Part shown: positions 61,883-64,000 of the stretch, in pieces
Position numbering within the stretch: the stretch's first letter is position 1
Layout of the letters: each line of letters starts with the position of its first letter
Assembly (NCBI RefSeq): GCF_025336525.1
Contig: NZ_JAOCZP010000011.1
Location: 62,001-126,000 of the forward strand
Direction: 5' to 3'
Source: Chelativorans salis
GTDB taxonomy: Bacteria > Pseudomonadota > Alphaproteobacteria > Rhizobiales > Rhizobiaceae
DNA: 64,000 bases
Notes under the pieces: model-generated
What the model was told of the DNA's origin: nothing
Databases searched by the model: none
The model's input: the letters and a program-made list of their open reading frames with translations, nothing else
Made by a program: the position numbers and the translations under genes

Positions 61883-62824
61883 TCACCGCGCCGCCTTGTA
61901 GCGGCGGTCGCCGAACACGAAAATCTTGAGGTAGACGAGGCTCAGCACCGTGTTGAAGGTAAGAAGCACCACCATCAGCACTGAGCCCTGCCCGAAATCG
62001 AGCTGCAGGAAGGCGATCTGGTACATGTAGACGGAGACCAGCTCCGTCGCCCTGAGCGGCCCGCCCGCCGTCAGCGCCAGGATGATGTCGAAGGTGGAGA
62101 AGCTGATGTAGGAGACCCAGATGAGGCTGACCCCCATCATCGGCTTGATCAGCGGCAGCGTGATGCGGCGGAAGGTCTGCGCCCCCGAAGCCCCGTCGAT
62201 CGTCGCCGCGTCATAGATGTCCCTATCGATTGTCTGCAGACCGCCCAGAAGAATGAGTGTGGCGAAAGGCACCATGAACCAGCAATTGGCCAGCACCGCC
62301 ACGATGAAGGCCAGCACAGGATCGCCGAGCCAGGAGGGCGTCGGCAGGCCCAGGCCTCCCAGCACATAGTTCACGAAGCCACCGCTGGTCGTGAAGATGA
62401 AGCGGAACATGACCGCAGTGGCGATGCCGGACACGAAATACGGCACCAGGCTCAGCCCGCGGAAGAAGCGCCGGCCGAAGCCTACGTGATAAAGCGTCAG
62501 CGCGAACATCATCGACAGCGCGATGCCGAGCGTGATGGACGAAACCACGAAGACGATGGTCTTCCAAAGCGAACTCTGGAAGCGCGGGTCCTTGAAGATA
62601 TCGATGTAGTTCTTCAGGCCGACGAAGGTCTGGTTGAGGAACATGTCCGTCTCATTGAGGGACAGGACGACGCCACCGGCCACCGCATAGCCCAAGACGC
62701 CCAGCACGAAGACGAGACCGGGAATAACCAGCGCATAAGGGACCAGCCGCTGAAGGAAATCGTGAAACCGCTCGGCGGCGGTAAGCGGCGGCGCACCATC
62801 CTGAATCATGCTCATGGGAACCAT
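61883..62824 (-). CDS. Sugar ABC transporter permease (MalF/UgpA type)
   Basis: 313-aa permease. First helix YALVIPGLVFVLGVLGYAVA near residue 31; EAA loop IYDAATIDGASGAQTFRRITLP near residue 200. The start is at 62824, with internal ATG 62815 and 62809 as alternatives. Forms the heterodimeric channel with the MalG-type protein. Lies 73 nt after the binding-protein gene. Confidence 0.92.
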   Translation of the reverse strand: MVPMSMIQDGAPPLTAAERFHDFLQRLVPYALVIPGLVFVLGVLGYAVAGGVVLSLNETDMFLNQTFVGLKNYIDIFKDPRFQSSLWKTIVFVVSSITLGIALSMMFALTLYHVGFGRRFFRGLSLVPYFVSGIATAVMFRFIFTTSGGFVNYVLGGLGLPTPSWLGDPVLAFIVAVLANCWFMVPFATLILLGGLQTIDRDIYDAATIDGASGAQTFRRITLPLIKPMMGVSLIWVSYISFSTFDIILALTAGGPLRATELVSVYMYQIAFLQLDFGQGSVLMVVLLTFNTVLSLVYLKIFVFGDRRYKAAR

Positions 62825-62897
62825 CGCTCTTGCTGTGCCTCCTCAGGGCGGCCCGGCCCGCAGATGGCCGAACCGCCCTTCGGGAGGAAGTTCGGGA

Positions 62898-64000
62898 TCA
62901 CAAGCCAGCGGCCTCATTCAGCTTCTGCTGATACTCGGAGGCGAGGGCCTGCGGGTCGGCATTGGGCTCAGCGACCATCCTGTCGCGCAGTTCCTGCAGC
63001 ACATCGTAGATCTGGATCGCCCGCGTGGGATGCGTGGGCAGGTTCTCCAGATTGGCGGCAAGCGGGGCGACGTCGCCGGCCCATGGCTTTGCGGCGAGAT
63101 ACTCTTCGTCTTCCGCAACGGCCGTGTTGGTGGTCGGCTGGTAACGGATCGCCACCTGCTTGGCGATCTCCGGGCGGGCGAGATATTCGATGGCCAGCAT
63201 AGCGGCCTCTTCGTCCTCGTTTGCCGTCGTCACGATATAGGGAAAGGCAAAGCCGGACTGGACATGCGGCTCAGTCTGGCCGGGTCGTGTAGGCAGGCGT
63301 TCGAAGGACCACTTGCCCTCCTCGTAGGGAATCTGCTTGTGGACTTCGACATAGATGTGCTCGCCCTCGTTCATCATGCCGGCCCGTCCGCCGATGAAGG
63401 CAGCACGCATTTGGCCCGAATCCCAGGACGGCGTGTCGGGGTGAGCGGCGCCCTCCTTCATCAGCGTCTGGTAGAAGCTGATCCACTCGACACCGATCTC
63501 GTTGTCGATCTGCGGCACGCCATCGATGATCTTGCCACCCATGGCCAGGAACAGCGGCAGCTCCCAGGTCGGGCTGTTACAGCAGCCGAGCAGGCTGAAG
63601 CCGAAACGATCGCCCTCGGATAGGGCGCGGGCAGCCTCCAAGACGCGGTCCGTGGTCTCCAGCGGATATTCGATGCCGGCTTCTTCGAGCCAGTCCGTGC
63701 GGTAGGTCAGATAAATGGACTGGGCGAAAAGCGCCGCGCCGTAAATCTTGCCGTCCTCGTCCGAAGCGCCTTCCCAGGTGAGCGGTGCGAGTTGGCTGTA
63801 TGTATCGGGGAAGCGCTCCTTCATTTCCCCGATCATATGGGTGAAGTCCTTCACCACATTATTGACGGCGAGTTGCGCCACGTCGCGGGCGTGGATCTGC
63901 ACGATGTCGGGCGCATTCCCGGAGCGCAGCGCCAGCACGAGCTGGGAATTGACGTCTTCCAGTCGGATGACCTCGAACTCCACATTGATGTCCGGGTAGT
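62898..64000 (-). CDS. Sugar ABC transporter substrate-binding protein (family 1), N-terminus beyond the window
   Basis: At least 367 codons of a family 1 extracellular solute-binding protein; the frame is open to the right edge, so the signal peptide and first residues are missing. The last in-window part reads YPDINVEFEVIRLEDVNSQL, followed by ALRSGNAPDIVQIHARDVAQ, a family hallmark. GKIYGAALFAQSIYLTYRTDWLEEAGI near position 90 of the visible part and the RPGQTEPHVQSGFAFPYIV hinge region also fit. It is first in the operon with two permeases, the ATPase and transketolase. Confidence 0.9.
   Translation of the reverse strand, partial: YPDINVEFEVIRLEDVNSQLVLALRSGNAPDIVQIHARDVAQLAVNNVVKDFTHMIGEMKERFPDTYSQLAPLTWEGASDEDGKIYGAALFAQSIYLTYRTDWLEEAGIEYPLETTDRVLEAARALSEGDRFGFSLLGCCNSPTWELPLFLAMGGKIIDGVPQIDNEIGVEWISFYQTLMKEGAAHPDTPSWDSGQMRAAFIGGRAGMMNEGEHIYVEVHKQIPYEEGKWSFERLPTRPGQTEPHVQSGFAFPYIVTTANEDEEAAMLAIEYLARPEIAKQVAIRYQPTTNTAVAEDEEYLAAKPWAGDVAPLAANLENLPTHPTRAIQIYDVLQELRDRMVAEPNADPQALASEYQQKLNEAAGL

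Overview
The window reads as an accessory, metabolically specialised segment of a high-GC alphaproteobacterium, probably a rhizobial/Hyphomicrobiales lineage. This is inferred from the high GC, the dense dipeptide and tripartite-tricarboxylate (TTT) uptake systems and the many LysR regulators; no ribosomal or housekeeping marker settles it. Nearly all of it is catabolic and transport genes, separated by short stretches of gene debris. No tRNA, rRNA, CRISPR array or prophage was seen.

Region 1 (1-17.5 kb) is an amine/amino-acid degradation island. A minus-strand operon encodes a two-domain acetyltransferase, a class III aminotransferase and a dipeptide-type ABC importer that runs off the left edge. 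Beside it lie a HAD dehalogenase-like enzyme and an amine-oxidase-like flavoprotein. A second minus operon follows: ArgE/DapE deacylase, 2-hydroxyacid dehydrogenase, cupin, aldehyde dehydrogenase, tartrate/isopropylmalate-type dehydrogenase and succinate-semialdehyde dehydrogenase. Divergent from it are a second flavoprotein, an internally deleted class V aminotransferase pseudogene and a second two-domain acetyltransferase. The set fits deamination, aldehyde oxidation and semialdehyde oxidation to succinate, with acyl groups added or removed on the way.

Region 2 (17.5-22.6 kb) is a defence/mobile island. It has a Cys-rich conserved protein and an AbiE-type toxin-antitoxin pair. The toxin gene is split by a complete 2213-nt group II intron, inside the codon for the second Asp of its active-site SEDID motif, and has two further frameshifts. 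The intact antitoxin gene has two evenly spaced 25-nt palindromes at its promoter.

Region 3 (22.8-29.8 kb) is an unusual operon: methyltransferase, TctC, methyltransferase, TctB, TctA, nitroreductase and DsbA-like protein, with a divergent LysR regulator.

Region 4 (30.1-40.1 kb) combines TctA/TctB, a ThDP-dependent decarboxylase-type enzyme, an aldehyde dehydrogenase, a tandem-HTH LysR regulator, a 2-hydroxyacid dehydrogenase, TctC and a class II aldolase. It can be read as a 2-hydroxyacid to 2-oxoacid to aldehyde to acid route.

Region 5 (40.1-50.4 kb) alternates genes and debris: GrpB, IS5-type transposase, cupredoxin-like, lectin-like and zwf remnants, and a 32-nt (AG)16 tract. Between them sit a dienelactone hydrolase, an amidohydrolase/Pht5-like decarboxylase pair and a TctA-TctB-TctC-LysR operon whose regulator is again a tandem-HTH LysR protein.

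Region 6 (50.4-57.5 kb) has a glycerophosphodiesterase, a LysR regulator and a divergent sulfatase-TctC-TctB-TctA operon.

Region 7 (57.8-64 kb) is a transketolase plus MalEFGK/Ugp-type sugar ABC importer operon that runs off the right edge.

Four TTT importers within about 34 kb (22.8-57.5 kb), each beside a different enzyme set, make this a substrate-acquisition island assembled in modules.
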